The translations under genes and the position numbers were made by a program. From positions 1,839,501 through 1,903,500 of the forward strand of contig NZ_CP040093.1 of assembly GCF_006016075.1 (NCBI RefSeq): DNA of 64,000 nt, written 5' to 3'. This DNA comes from Caloramator sp. E03. GTDB lineage: Bacteria; Bacillota; Clostridia; Clostridiales; Caloramatoraceae. Below, one piece after another: positions 29,725-38,387 of the stretch; the stretch's first letter is position 1; each line of letters starts with the position of its first letter. The notes below the pieces were generated by a model. It did no database searches. It saw nothing but the letters and a program-made list of their open reading frames with translations, and was not told where the DNA came from.

Positions 29725-31682
29725 CTCATCTTTGACAGTTGCGAGAAGCAAAAAGCCTGTAGAACCATTGAATATCAAGGGCTCTCAGGCTTTTATACTT
29801 TTCAAAAAAGTGAACAATGTTTTTTATTTTTTCGTGTCTTTAAAAATTTTCTTCATTTGTTTCATATTAATTATTTGATAATCCGTTCTAAAGCCAAATT
29901 TGTCATGTAAATCATCTGTAAAATCAGTCCTTGTATATATTGGAATATAGCCCTCATTCTTAATCTCATAAAAATTCATTTCTCTAAGTCCTGATATAAT
30001 ATCGCTACACGTATATTTTTCTGAAAGCTTTTTTTCTAATAGCCTATATATCATCAGGGAAATGAAACAAGTTGTAAAATGCGCTTTTATTCTATCATCT
30101 CTTCTTAAATATACTGGTCTTGCCTTAAACTCTGATTTCATAATACGGAAGGACTCTTCTATTTCCCAACGCCTTCTATTAATTTTTATAATTGCGGCAG
30201 CATCATCACTTATATTTGTACATACTGCGTAAAAACCATCATACATTGCCTCTTGTGCTATTAAATCAGCATTAATGCTGTATAATTCTTTTTCAGCTAC
30301 TTCACCGTCAGGTGTGTAGTGAGTCTTTGAAATAAAGCGTTTGTAATCATTAGCATTACATTTCTTCAATTTTGTAGGATTGGTATCAATAACCTCTTGA
30401 GCTCTCTCTATTTGGTTACCTCTTATAGTTCTTTGATAGTTTCTATATTTCAAGGAAAATGTTACAATAAGTTTTTGTTCAAGCCCGTCTTCTTTTATCC
30501 AGCGTTCCTTATAAAAAATTTTATTAATATCTGCTTCTTCGTTAATTTCGTTTAAATTATATACTTTGTCTGAATCGCTAAGATGCCATCCTTTGGGGTC
30601 TAACGCCCATTCTTTTAAATGTGATTTTAATTTTTTAATAGATTGTGTAGTAATAAAAGCTCGATTTTGTATATTATTAAATTTTCTATTAGCTGTAGAT
30701 GCAAGCCCTGCATCTGTACAAATGATAAATTTTGAAAGCCCAAATTCGGATATAATTTTTTGCTCTAAAGGTTTTAAAGTTACTTGTTCATTAGTATTAC
30801 CTTTGTTTATACAAAATGCAAGGGGGATGCCGTCTCCATCCATGAAAAGTCCCATTTGAACAATTGGATTGGGTCTATGTTCCTTCGATACTCCATACTG
30901 TTTTAATCCTTCTTCCTGTTCAATTTCAAAGAAATAGTTGGTGCAGTCATAATAGAGAACTCCTTTATTACGATTGCAAACTTTAAGACTGTTCTTATAT
31001 AATTCTGACTGAATAAAATCTGTTTCTTCTGAAATTACTTCTAAAGCTCTATAAATATGCTGAAGCTCAAAATCAGGCTGCTCAATAAATTTTTTTGATA
31101 GTTCGTATGTAGCAAGCTTAGATGATGGATAAATAATTCTTGCATAAATTAATCTTGATAGTATTGAATTTAGATTAAAATTAAATTTATGTTTATCCGA
31201 AATATTTTTACAGATATTTTGCAGCCCAAGCTCGTTATATATTTTTTGTAAAAACAAGTAACTACCATTAAAAGTATGCTGTTCGTCTTTGTTAATTTGT
31301 TTAACAGGCGAGTATTTTACTAATATTTCTCTTTTCTCTTCTTTTTCTTTTCTATTTAACTCTTCAACGTACCTCTTCCCCCATTCTATAGGGTCTTGTC
31401 CGTTTAGTTTTTTTAAAAGTTCATCATAAGTGCCAAGCTTCTCAACTACTTTTGAAGTACGATTGCCTTTTTCATAAACAGATTTAACTACGTATAAGGA
31501 TGCTGCATTTTTTGATTTAACAATTTGTAATCTCATTTTTTCACATCTCTTCATATATTTATATCTATATTATAACACATTGTTACACATTGTGCACTAT
31601 AAAAATTTAAAATTTGACAAAAAAATAAGCCTATATCAAGGCTTTAAGGCACTTTTTTTGTCTTGCAACTGTCAAAGACCCG
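29725..31682 (-). mobile_element. IS1634-family insertion sequence, copy 2 (1,958 bp)
   Basis: Same length, ends and orientation as copy 1 (8569-10526), with only a few base changes. Terminal inverted repeats share TCTTTGACAGTTGC. A hairpin with a T run near the left end terminates the minus-strand transposase transcript. Flanked by a 109-bp direct repeat. Near identity of the copies implies recent transposition. Confidence 0.93.
29824..31554 (-). CDS. IS1634-family transposase, copy 2
   Basis: 576 aa, full length, three residues different from copy 1 (Asp/Asn and Thr/Ala in the NEINEEADINK region, Cys/Tyr in ISKTHYTPDG). Same DDE motifs: YYDCTNYFFE, FIICTDAGLAS and the RRRWEIEESFRIMKSEF block with the catalytic Glu. 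Both copies appear functional, so either could supply transposase for the other. Confidence 0.93.
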   Translation of the reverse strand: MKRCEKMRLQIVKSKNAASLYVVKSVYEKGNRTSKVVEKLGTYDELLKKLNGQDPIEWGKRYVEELNRKEKEEKREILVKYSPVKQINKDEQHTFNGSYLFLQKIYNELGLQNICKNISDKHKFNFNLNSILSRLIYARIIYPSSKLATYELSKKFIEQPDFELQHIYRALEVISEETDFIQSELYKNSLKVCNRNKGVLYYDCTNYFFEIEQEEGLKQYGVSKEHRPNPIVQMGLFMDGDGIPLAFCINKGNTNEQVTLKPLEQKIISEFGLSKFIICTDAGLASTANRKFNNIQNRAFITTQSIKKLKSHLKEWALDPKGWHLSDSDKVYNLNEINEEADINKIFYKERWIKEDGLEQKLIVTFSLKYRNYQRTIRGNQIERAQEVIDTNPTKLKKCNANDYKRFISKTHYTPDGEVAEKELYSINADLIAQEAMYDGFYAVCTNISDDAAAIIKINRRRWEIEESFRIMKSEFKARPVYLRRDDRIKAHFTTCFISLMIYRLLEKKLSEKYTCSDIISGLREMNFYEIKNEGYIPIYTRTDFTDDLHDKFGFRTDYQIINMKQMKKIFKDTKK

Positions 31683-31791
31683 AATAGAAAAAGAGCAGGA
31701 AGAACAGCACCCGCATCAGGGCTTTGCCTTGAAAAAGTTTATTATAAAAACGATGATAAAGCTTGACACGCCAGGCAGTATGTATTACAAT
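31683..31791. repeat. Right copy of the 109-bp duplication, with truA 3' fragment
   Basis: Identical to 29616-29724. The truA tail (31683-31766) is a non-coding remnant here. The copy restores the full rplM promoter on the downstream side of the IS. Confidence 0.95.
31763..31791 (+). promoter_or_regulatory. Promoter of rplM-rpsI
   Basis: TTGACA (31763-31768), 17-base spacer, TACAAT (31786-31791): close to consensus. It lies at the very end of the right duplication copy; base 31792 onward is unique. A second identical copy at 29696-29724 faces into the IS. Confidence 0.85.
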
Positions 31792-31797
31792 ATAGAT

Positions 31798-31889
31798 TGT
31801 GTTAAAATGCATATTGTGATCCACTAGCCCCGGATCATATAGATATAGTTTTACACTAACAGTTCAAGTACAATCAGGGAGGGAAAAGG
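31798..31889 (+). promoter_or_regulatory. rplM leader, possible L13 control RNA
   Basis: About 90 bases between promoter and rplM, with GATCC (31820s) pairing with GGATC some 9 bases on. Position and a small hairpin match the L13 leader known in Bacillus, where L13 represses its own operon; the structure seen here is too short for a firm call. Confidence 0.35.
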
Positions 31890-32324
31890 ATGAAAACATA
31901 CATGGCTAAGGCCGAAGATGTTAAAAGAAAATGGTATGTTGTTGACGCTGAAGGTAAGACGCTCGGTAGAATGGCAAGCCAGATAGCAGCAATACTTAGA
32001 GGAAAGCATAAGCCAACATATACACCAAACGTTGATACAGGAGATTTTGTTATAGTTATTAATGCGGAAAAGGTTGTTTTAACTGGAAATAAGCTTGAGG
32101 ATAAATTATACAGACATCACTCACTTTATCCAGGTGGATTAAAGGAAACTCCATACAAAAAGCTATTACAGACTAAACCAGAACTTGCAATTGAAGAAGC
32201 AGTTAGAAGAATGCTTCCAAAGGGACCACTCGGAAGAAAGATGTTTAAAAAACTTAAAGTTTACAGAGGACCTGTGCACAATCATGAAGCCCAGAAGCCA
32301 GAAGTTCTCGAGCTTAAGTATTAA
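31890..32324 (+). CDS. rplM: 50S ribosomal protein L13
   Basis: 144 aa early-assembly protein. [40 protein letters not shown] and [19 protein letters not shown] are typical. RBS AGGGAGGG. Its promoter was rebuilt by the duplication of IS copy 2. Confidence 0.98.
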   Translation: MKTYMAKAEDVKRKWYVVDAEGKTLGRMASQIAAILRGKHKPTYTPNVDTGDFVIVINAEKVVLTGNKLEDKLYRHHSLYPGGLKETPYKKLLQTKPELAIEEAVRRMLPKGPLGRKMFKKLKVYRGPVHNHEAQKPEVLELKY

Positions 32325-32349
32325 TTTGGCCTGAAGGGAGGATATGGTG

Positions 32350-32742
32350 ATGGAAAGAGTTCAATACTATGGAACAGGTAGAAGAAAGACTTCTATAGCA
32401 AGAGTTAGACTTGTACCTGGCGAAGGAAAGATTACAATAAATAAGAGAGATATAGACAACTATTTTGGACTTGAAACTTTAAAGGTTATATTAAAACAGC
32501 CTTTAACAGTTACAGGATTATTAAATAAATATGATGTAATAGCAGATGTTCATGGTGGTGGTTTTACTGGTCAGGCAGGTGCTATAAGACATGGTATTGC
32601 AAGAGCACTTGTTCAGGCAGATCCAGATTTAAAGCCAATATTAAAGAAGAATGGCTTCTTAACAAGAGATCCAAGAATGGTAGAAAGAAAGAAGTATGGC
32701 TTAAAGAAAGCAAGAAGAGCACCACAGTTCTCAAAGAGATAA
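32350..32742 (+). CDS. rpsI: 30S ribosomal protein S9
   Basis: 130 aa protein whose C-terminal tail ([12 protein letters not shown]) reaches the P-site tRNA anticodon. [20 protein letters not shown] at the start. In-frame ATG 32344 is only 2 bases from GGGAGG (32336-32341), so ATG 32350 at normal spacing is preferred. Last gene of the conserved block before the accessory region. Confidence 0.97.
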   Translation: MERVQYYGTGRRKTSIARVRLVPGEGKITINKRDIDNYFGLETLKVILKQPLTVTGLLNKYDVIADVHGGGFTGQAGAIRHGIARALVQADPDLKPILKKNGFLTRDPRMVERKKYGLKKARRAPQFSKR

Positions 32743-32792
32743 TTTTATCATTTGTTAGAGTTTTGTTTAGATATAAATTTGGCTTATTAAAT

Positions 32793-32834
32793 ATATAAAA
32801 GCACCAGATTGTTAACAATCTGGTGCTTTTATAT
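32793..32834. terminator. Terminator after rpsI (42-bp perfect palindrome)
   Basis: Bases 32793-32813 are the exact reverse complement of 32814-32834; the core is AAAGCACCAGATTG/CAATCTGGTGCTTT with T-rich 3' flank, able to end transcription in either direction. It separates the ribosomal block from the accessory genes. Confidence 0.9.
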
Positions 32835-32863
32835 AATCCAAATAAATCTATTATGATGTATAA

Positions 32864-32892
32864 TTGACATAATTGTTCAAATAATGTTAAGA
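32864..32892 (+). promoter_or_regulatory. Probable promoter of the unknown gene at 32961
   Basis: TTGACA (32864-32869), 17-base spacer, TTAAGA (32887-32892). Located after the rpsI terminator and 69 bases before the start codon. Confidence 0.55.
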
Positions 32893-32960
32893 TTAGATAA
32901 AAATAAATATATGTTCATGAATTCTATAATGATAATCTCATATCTATAAGGAGGAATTAA

Positions 32961-34016
32961 ATGGATAATATCAGTGTTAATAATAAAAAAATGCGTGAAG
33001 GTAATGATGGAATAAAAGACGAAGAGGAAAAATATTGTCATTTAAAAAAGTTACATAGAATTGCTGAATATGCTTTTTATAGAGAATTCAGTAACTTATA
33101 TTCTTATATTGATAGTGAATACTTTATAAAAAAAGTATTCAATGATAATTTTTATAAATCTGCAGATGACTTTATATTTAGAATGGATGTTACATACTTA
33201 TCCTATAGTCAAGCCCTTAAAATGGCTTATAAGGACCTACAAAAGGGAGATTATTACTCATATCTATTGGCTTTAAAAACTATCATTGTTAAATTAAATG
33301 GGAATCATCGTTATACCTATTATGACAGAGATGAGATTTTAGATTTATTAAACGAAATGAAATCAGATTATTATTTTGATTGTAAGTTTGAAAAAGATAT
33401 TTATATACCTAAAATATTACTTAATGAATGTAAAAAATATTTACCTATTGGGTTTCATGAAATGACCTTTGAGGAATATTATAATAGATCTACAAATTCA
33501 TATTTTAATTCCTTTAAAAAATTGGATGAAAAAATACTTGAAAATGAATTTAAAATTGCTGTTAGACAAGGTAGTATTTATCATTATATTGTCGAGATTG
33601 ATCACTATATTAATACAAAATATAAAGAGATTACTGCTAAGGAATGGATTTTTCTTTCAAAGCTATTATCTACATATTATGGTGAGGAAAAAAATCCATG
33701 GTCAAGAGATATGACTACTGATTTACTAAGAACATATTTGGGAATAAAAGACTTATGTAGTTCTCAAGAGTTTGAAAATATACTATTTCAACTTGTAACA
33801 GGAACACTAAAAATAATTATTAAAAAGATCTCTTTATCAGGAAATGATTTGCTTGCAAATGAATTAATAGAAATAATTAATTTCCTTATAAATGTTTATA
33901 CTTTGGATAATAATAAACAATATTTGGTTTACATTGATGATTTTTTAAAAATGGTTGATAGAATTGAGAATACAATAGATCTATCAGGTATTTATGAATG
34001 GATGAATCAAAAATAA
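32961..34016 (+). CDS. Unrecognised protein, 351 aa
   Basis: Not assigned to a family. It has a perfect AAGGAGG ribosome binding site, its own promoter and its own terminator, so it is a genuine single-gene unit. The protein is soluble in appearance (no signal peptide or membrane segment), very rich in Tyr, Lys, Ile and Leu, with a charged, Asn-rich first 30 residues, and mostly helical in pattern. Short repeats of aromatic pairs occur (YYSYLL, YTYYDRDE, EEYYNRSTNSYF). No catalytic or nucleotide-binding motif is visible. It lies at the left edge of the accessory region and nothing nearby explains it. Confidence 0.85.
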   Translation: MDNISVNNKKMREGNDGIKDEEEKYCHLKKLHRIAEYAFYREFSNLYSYIDSEYFIKKVFNDNFYKSADDFIFRMDVTYLSYSQALKMAYKDLQKGDYYSYLLALKTIIVKLNGNHRYTYYDRDEILDLLNEMKSDYYFDCKFEKDIYIPKILLNECKKYLPIGFHEMTFEEYYNRSTNSYFNSFKKLDEKILENEFKIAVRQGSIYHYIVEIDHYINTKYKEITAKEWIFLSKLLSTYYGEEKNPWSRDMTTDLLRTYLGIKDLCSSQEFENILFQLVTGTLKIIIKKISLSGNDLLANELIEIINFLINVYTLDNNKQYLVYIDDFLKMVDRIENTIDLSGIYEWMNQK

Positions 34017-34045
34017 AGTGCTGATGAATTTCATCAGCACTTTAT
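34013..34045. terminator. Terminator after the unknown gene
   Basis: 15-bp perfect stem (34013-34027 with 34031-34045, core AAAGTGCTGATGA/TCATCAGCACTTT) and 3-base loop, A/T-flanked on both sides. It overlaps the stop codon of the gene at 32961 and may also stop minus-strand transcripts from the SDR gene. Confidence 0.8.
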
Positions 34046-34165
34046 GCTTATAATAAAGATTTTTTATAGTATATGATTATCCATTTTTTTAAGGATTTAG
34101 AAAATTTTTATACATCAAAGGCGATTTTAAATAATTAGGTTTACAAAAAACATTTATTTTAAACT

Positions 34166-34927
34166 TTAGTATAAGGATGTGCCATGGTCAACATACAAAA
34201 TCTGACCGGTAATTGCTTTAGATGCATCACTTGCAAAGAACAGTATAGCTTCAGCTTGATCTTCAGCTTGAGCTTCTGGGACTGTTAAATCTATATGTCT
34301 TGCACAGGCTTCCGCAAATTCATGATTAAACAGTTTAAATTGTTCTGGTGAATTTAGTTCTGTTGGTGTTGGACCAGGTGCAACAGCATTGCAGCGGATA
34401 TCTGTATGTGAATATTGTAGAGCTATATTTTTAGTCATACTATTAACAGCTGCTTTTGCAGCACTGTATGCAATACCTGCAATGCCTTGGCTACCTATTG
34501 AAGAAACATTAACAATAGATCCTTTTCCGCATTTCTCCATATATTCTAATGTATATTTAGTCATATAAAAAACAGAAAATTGATCAATCTTGCAAACTTT
34601 TTCATACCATTCTTCTGTACATAAGTTGATAGGTATATGTCTATCAGCAATGCCAGCATTATTGACCAATATATCAATACGCCCAAATTTCTTAATTGTC
34701 TCATCAACAACTCTTCTACAATCTTCCATTTTCGAAACATCTGCTTGTATAGCTATAATATTACCACCTTCAGCTGTGATTTCATCAACTGTTTCTTGAT
34801 TTTTTTCTGCACGTCTTGATACAATAACAACACTTGCTCCTTCTCTGCAGAAGAGTTTTGCAGTTGCACGGCCAATACCTGAATTTCCTCCTGTAATAAT
34901 AGCAATTTTTCCCTCAAGCCTTCCCAT
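34166..34927 (-). CDS. Short-chain dehydrogenase/reductase
   Basis: 253 aa classical SDR with a Rossmann fold. Cofactor motif TGGNSGIGRA near residue 12, NNAGIADR near 90, catalytic Ser in VSSIGSQG and YSAAK as the Tyr-x3-Lys pair near 155. An Arg after the second strand (VSRRAEKNQ) suggests NADP(H) preference, as inference. Substrate not predictable: FabG-like, sugar or ring-ketone reductases all have this layout. It is near the ring-cleavage cluster, which otherwise lacks a hydroxy/keto dehydrogenase. The start ATG 34927 has no good ribosome binding site; an AAGGAAAGGTGG lies about 70 bases upstream, before an inverted repeat. Confidence 0.88.
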   Translation of the reverse strand: MGRLEGKIAIITGGNSGIGRATAKLFCREGASVVIVSRRAEKNQETVDEITAEGGNIIAIQADVSKMEDCRRVVDETIKKFGRIDILVNNAGIADRHIPINLCTEEWYEKVCKIDQFSVFYMTKYTLEYMEKCGKGSIVNVSSIGSQGIAGIAYSAAKAAVNSMTKNIALQYSHTDIRCNAVAPGPTPTELNSPEQFKLFNHEFAEACARHIDLTVPEAQAEDQAEAILFFASDASKAITGQILYVDHGTSLY

Positions 34928-34936
34928 AAATATTTT

Positions 34937-34984
34937 CTGGTTTCTAAAATAATAGCGTGTTCATAAAACTTTATTAGAAACCAG
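34937..34984. repeat. 11-bp inverted repeat in the SDR leader
   Basis: CTGGTTTCTAA (34937-34947) and TTAGAAACCAG (34974-34984), perfect, separated by 26 bases, between the only good Shine-Dalgarno-like sequence and the SDR start codon. Either an operator or an mRNA hairpin that brings the distant ribosome binding site closer to the start. Confidence 0.6.
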
Positions 34985-35131
34985 TTATTCACCACCTTTC
35001 CTTAACGATTTTGTTTAATTATAAACTAAAAAACTCAAACATTTACTATTAAAAAAATTTACACTTCTCATAAAATTATAATAATAATACATTGGATTGT
35101 ATAATGCTAAAATTGCATAGTATAAAAATTG

Positions 35132-35950
35132 TTATTCCTTCTCTATAATGCTTCTAAATACATCATATATTTCATTTATAGTTGCTGAAATCTCCTCCGA
35201 TGAAGCAGCCTGTGTTTCAGAATATTGACTAAATTCATTTATTCTTTTTATTATAATATCAATAGATTCCTTAATTTCAGAAAGAAACTTATTAACATTA
35301 TCAGCGGACTCTTGGGATAGTTTTGCCATTTTACCCATCTCACCAGCCACAACACTAAACCCTCTTCCTATCTCTCCTGCTCTTGCAGCTTCAATAGTAG
35401 CATTAAGGGCTAAAAGTTTTGATTGAGATGCAATATTTTTTATAGTCTGTATAATAGTATCTATCTCGGTAATTTTATCTCTAGTTTCATTGGTAAAATT
35501 AACTATAGATTTAATATCGATTAATAGTTTTTGTGATTCTTCAGCTATCTCTTCAACAGCTTTGTTTGCATTTTGGAATGAATCAGAAATAGATTTTGAT
35601 GCTATATTAAGCTTCATTTTCTCTTCAATATCTTTGACAACTGCTATTAAAATATCTGTCGATTCTCCATTTTCGTCAATGACAGGCGTAAACGTTACTT
35701 CAACAGGAACTTCAAAATGATTAGATGGATTAACTAAGGTAACAGACTTTTTATTTTTAATTATGTTATTTTCAAATTCGCCATACTTATTAGGATCGCC
35801 TTCTACATTTTTGCTTTTTAATCTTTTTCCCTGAAGTATATACAAAAATTTTTCAGAATCCATAATACCTATATTAATATCTTCGTTTATTAAATCTCCA
35901 AGAAATGGTGCAACCTCTTTTAATGAATTTAAGTATTTTTTTTCAAACAT
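35132..35950 (-). CDS. Soluble methyl-accepting-chemotaxis-type receptor
   Basis: 272 aa, no membrane segment. An N-terminal PAS-like sensing region (about residues 15-115, with [16 protein letters not shown]) is followed by a shortened coiled-coil signalling domain containing the receptor tip ([35 protein letters not shown], in part). The tip binds CheA/CheW. Much shorter than membrane receptors, as in other cytosolic PAS-MCPs. RBS AAGGAGG on the minus strand. It may sense redox state or a cytoplasmic metabolite; no direct link to the catabolic cluster is shown. Confidence 0.9.
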   Translation of the reverse strand: MFEKKYLNSLKEVAPFLGDLINEDINIGIMDSEKFLYILQGKRLKSKNVEGDPNKYGEFENNIIKNKKSVTLVNPSNHFEVPVEVTFTPVIDENGESTDILIAVVKDIEEKMKLNIASKSISDSFQNANKAVEEIAEESQKLLIDIKSIVNFTNETRDKITEIDTIIQTIKNIASQSKLLALNATIEAARAGEIGRGFSVVAGEMGKMAKLSQESADNVNKFLSEIKESIDIIIKRINEFSQYSETQAASSEEISATINEIYDVFRSIIEKE

Positions 35951-36076
35951 TGAATATGCCTCCTTAATTTTAAGTTGTAGTTATATATAAAGAATCGGAT
36001 GATTTATTTATTATATAAATGCCTATTAGTCAAAAAATTCTTTAAATTAATAAATATTTATAAAAAATATAAAAGC

Positions 36077-36113
36077 AAAGCTCCTGAACATTTAACAAAT
36101 AAACAGGAGCTTT
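36077..36113 (-). terminator. Terminator after htpG
   Basis: AAAGCTCCTG (36077-36086) and CAGGAGCTTT (36104-36113), 10-bp perfect stem with a 17-base loop, followed on the minus strand by GCTTTT. Confidence 0.75.
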
Positions 36114-36127
36114 AGTATTATATCTAA

Positions 36128-38002
36128 TCACATTTTTTTTATTAAGCTAGCAAGTATGGCCTCACTTCTATTTATAAATTGCTCTACATCTTCAGGCCTA
36201 AGAGATTGTTGGCTCATAAGAGAAAGGTCGAACAACTGATTAATTACGATGTTAATTGTATCTTCATCAGAGTTTTTTAATATAAACTTTACTATTTCGT
36301 TATTTATATTAACCAATAAGGTGCTTTGTGCTTTTTTTCCTTTAGCATAAAAATCAGTTGGATTTATATATCCATATATTTCTAACATGTCTACCATTCT
36401 TCTTGACATTTCATCATTTATTATAAGGGTAGAAATATTATTGTATTCAAGTTTTGTAATCTTAAGGTTTATTGAACTTAATCTATTTCCTAATGCTTTT
36501 GTAATCTTTTGGGTTAATATCTCAACTTTTTGGTTATCATCTTCATCTAAGTGCCCATCAAAGAGTGATTCAATATTAGAATCAATTCTTATAAATTTTA
36601 GTTTTGGATGTATAACTTCGTATTTACGCATGAAAGGCTGATCAATTACGTGATCAAATAATAATGCATTTAAACCACACTTTTTGAATATCTCAATATA
36701 ATGAGCTTGTTCTATTTCATCAGAGGCATAGTATATAGTATCAGGATGAGAATTGCTTTCATTTTCTAAATACTCTTGAATAGTATAATATTTACCATAT
36801 ATATCTTTAAAAATAACTTTACGTGTCATAACAGAAGCAAAAATTTTATCCTGCAATACTGCATATTTTACAAATGCATTTAAATGAGGCCAGTATTCTT
36901 CATAAACTTCTCGCTTATTTTGAAACATGTCATTTAGAGCAATTGTTACCTCTTGAGATAGGCTTTCATATATTAATGATATCATATTATCATACTGTTT
37001 ATCTTCTCTTATTGTTGAACGTGAGACTACAAGAGGTAAATAGTCGCATTCAATGATACCGTTCTGAAGGTTTACAAATTTAGGTATTAGCTCACGAATG
37101 TTATCGCCAACATAAACACCTCTATTATAAACCTTTATTTTTCCATCAATTTCGTCTGTTCCATTTTTTGTATTTCTAAAAAACAGAATACCTCTTAAAC
37201 CTATATCAATGCTTTCAAATTGAATCCAATAAAGAGGATCACAGGTATCATTGAAAAACTCTTTATAAAATGTATTCATATCATCAGAGTTAATAGAATC
37301 CTTAGGTTGTCTCCATATTGGAGAAGGATTGTTTACTAAGACATGATCAAATCCAGGTGCTTCAAAATATATAGCAGTTTTAGAAAAGATAAAATATTTT
37401 TTTATGCATTGGTATATTATATCTGGTTTTTCTAAATAGGGACTTTTTTCATCCAAATAGAGAATAACATCAGTACCTGTTTCGGACTTGTTACTCTCGC
37501 ACATATTATAAGACATATCTGACATACAGTCCCATCGTACAGCTGGTGTATCTTTTTTATAGGACTTAGTATCAATGGCTACATGATCAGATATCATAAA
37601 AGCTGAATAAAAACCAACTCCAAAATGTCCGATGATTGTATCCTTACCTGCTTGATTGTGCTTGTTTATGAAATCAGTTGCACCAGAAAAAGCAATTTGG
37701 TTTATATATTTGTCCACTTCTTCGCTGCTCATACCAATACCATTATCACTTATAACAAGGCATTTTGACTCAGTATCAAGTCTAACAACAATTTTGCCAT
37801 CTATTTGAGGAATACTTATATCATTTTTTCTTAGCTGGGAAAGCTTTTCAATGGCATCTAAAGCATTTGAAATAAGCTCTCTAAAAACAATGTCCTGTTC
37901 TGTGTATAACCACTGCTTTAATATTGTAAATATATTTTTACTTTCAATTGATAAAAAACCATTTTGATTAGTTATTGAATTACTAGCTGCTGCTTTAACC
38001 AT
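36128..38002 (-). CDS. htpG: Hsp90-family chaperone HtpG, divergent
   Basis: 624 aa ATP-dependent chaperone. The GHKL ATPase motifs are present: RELISNALDAIEKL (Mg-binding Asn), DNGIGM and GHFGVGFYSAFMISD (lid). The middle-domain catalytic Arg is likely in VVSRSTIRED. The sequence is clearly more divergent than standard clostridial HtpG, mainly in the middle and C-terminal domains, where the usual GQKDIYYATG segment reads HPDTIYYASD. Start chosen at ATG 38002, which has GGAGGAAGTG upstream; an in-frame ATG at 38023 lacks one. An exact copy of the 26-bp element shared with the crotonase gene lies about 90 bases upstream. Confidence 0.92.
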   Translation of the reverse strand: MVKAAASNSITNQNGFLSIESKNIFTILKQWLYTEQDIVFRELISNALDAIEKLSQLRKNDISIPQIDGKIVVRLDTESKCLVISDNGIGMSSEEVDKYINQIAFSGATDFINKHNQAGKDTIIGHFGVGFYSAFMISDHVAIDTKSYKKDTPAVRWDCMSDMSYNMCESNKSETGTDVILYLDEKSPYLEKPDIIYQCIKKYFIFSKTAIYFEAPGFDHVLVNNPSPIWRQPKDSINSDDMNTFYKEFFNDTCDPLYWIQFESIDIGLRGILFFRNTKNGTDEIDGKIKVYNRGVYVGDNIRELIPKFVNLQNGIIECDYLPLVVSRSTIREDKQYDNMISLIYESLSQEVTIALNDMFQNKREVYEEYWPHLNAFVKYAVLQDKIFASVMTRKVIFKDIYGKYYTIQEYLENESNSHPDTIYYASDEIEQAHYIEIFKKCGLNALLFDHVIDQPFMRKYEVIHPKLKFIRIDSNIESLFDGHLDEDDNQKVEILTQKITKALGNRLSSINLKITKLEYNNISTLIINDEMSRRMVDMLEIYGYINPTDFYAKGKKAQSTLLVNINNEIVKFILKNSDEDTINIVINQLFDLSLMSQQSLRPEDVEQFINRSEAILASLIKKM

Positions 38003-38093
38003 AATCAATATCACTTCCTCCATTATAGTTGTCTACGGATTTATATTATATCATAGGTGTTATTGAAAAAGTACAAAAAAATCAAAATTTTCT

Positions 38094-38119
38094 ATGCATA
38101 TTATGAATTTTACGATTCA
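38094..38119 (+). promoter_or_regulatory. 26-bp cluster element, copy 1
   Basis: Identical over 26 bases to 43588-43613. Contains ATGAAT-N6-ATTCA, a partial dyad. It lies in the htpG-dctQ divergent gap, 54 bases before a strong AGGAGG (38173-38178). See copy 2, where the same 54-base distance leads to the crotonase start. Confidence 0.7.
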
Positions 38120-38185
38120 AAAATTATTTTTTATAATTTTAAATAAACTATTCATAATTTTATGAAAATATAAGGAGGGGAGAAA

Positions 38186-38200
38186 ATGCATAATACATAA
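38186..38200 (+). other. Minimal frame behind a strong ribosome binding site (leader peptide or gene relic)
   Basis: AAGGAGGGG at 38172-38180 is followed after six bases by ATG CAT AAT ACA TAA. The signal is as strong as that of any gene in the window, yet only four residues are encoded. Layout (26-bp element, 54 bases, AGGAGG, start) matches that of the crotonase gene. Confidence 0.5.
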
Positions 38201-38387
38201 TACACCATTTGTATTTTTATGACAGATTTTAGAAAATAGCTTAAAAATGAATTGTGAGAAATTATAAAATTTTTTTGCCTGAAATGTGAAAAAATTAACA
38301 AAAATAAGAATTACTTCTTTAAAACTTGAATTTAAATTATATCTTGTTGTAAGGCAAGGGGCATTTTATAAAGGGAGATGATAAGGG

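Larger units (their letters stand above)
38024..38387. other. 364-bp divergent intergenic region htpG/dctQ
   Basis: Very AT-rich. It holds the 26-bp element copy 1, a strong AGGAGG followed by a five-codon frame (38186-38200), and about 190 further bases before dctQ with no clear stem-loop. Promoters for htpG (leftward) and dctQ (rightward) must lie here, but no consensus -35/-10 pair stands out for either. Confidence 0.6.

Noticed and set aside
29662-29910. Open frames spanning the end of truA and the IS left end
   Set aside because: Chance frames created by the junction of truA, duplicated promoter and IS; no coding signal.
32793-32834. 42-bp palindrome as a recombination or replication site
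   Set aside because: Location directly after rpsI and A/T flanks fit a bidirectional terminator.
34753-34995. 80-codon minus-strand frame overlapping the SDR start region
   Set aside because: Has a Shine-Dalgarno-like sequence, but most of it is an out-of-frame reading of the SDR N-terminus; kept only as a regulatory curiosity.
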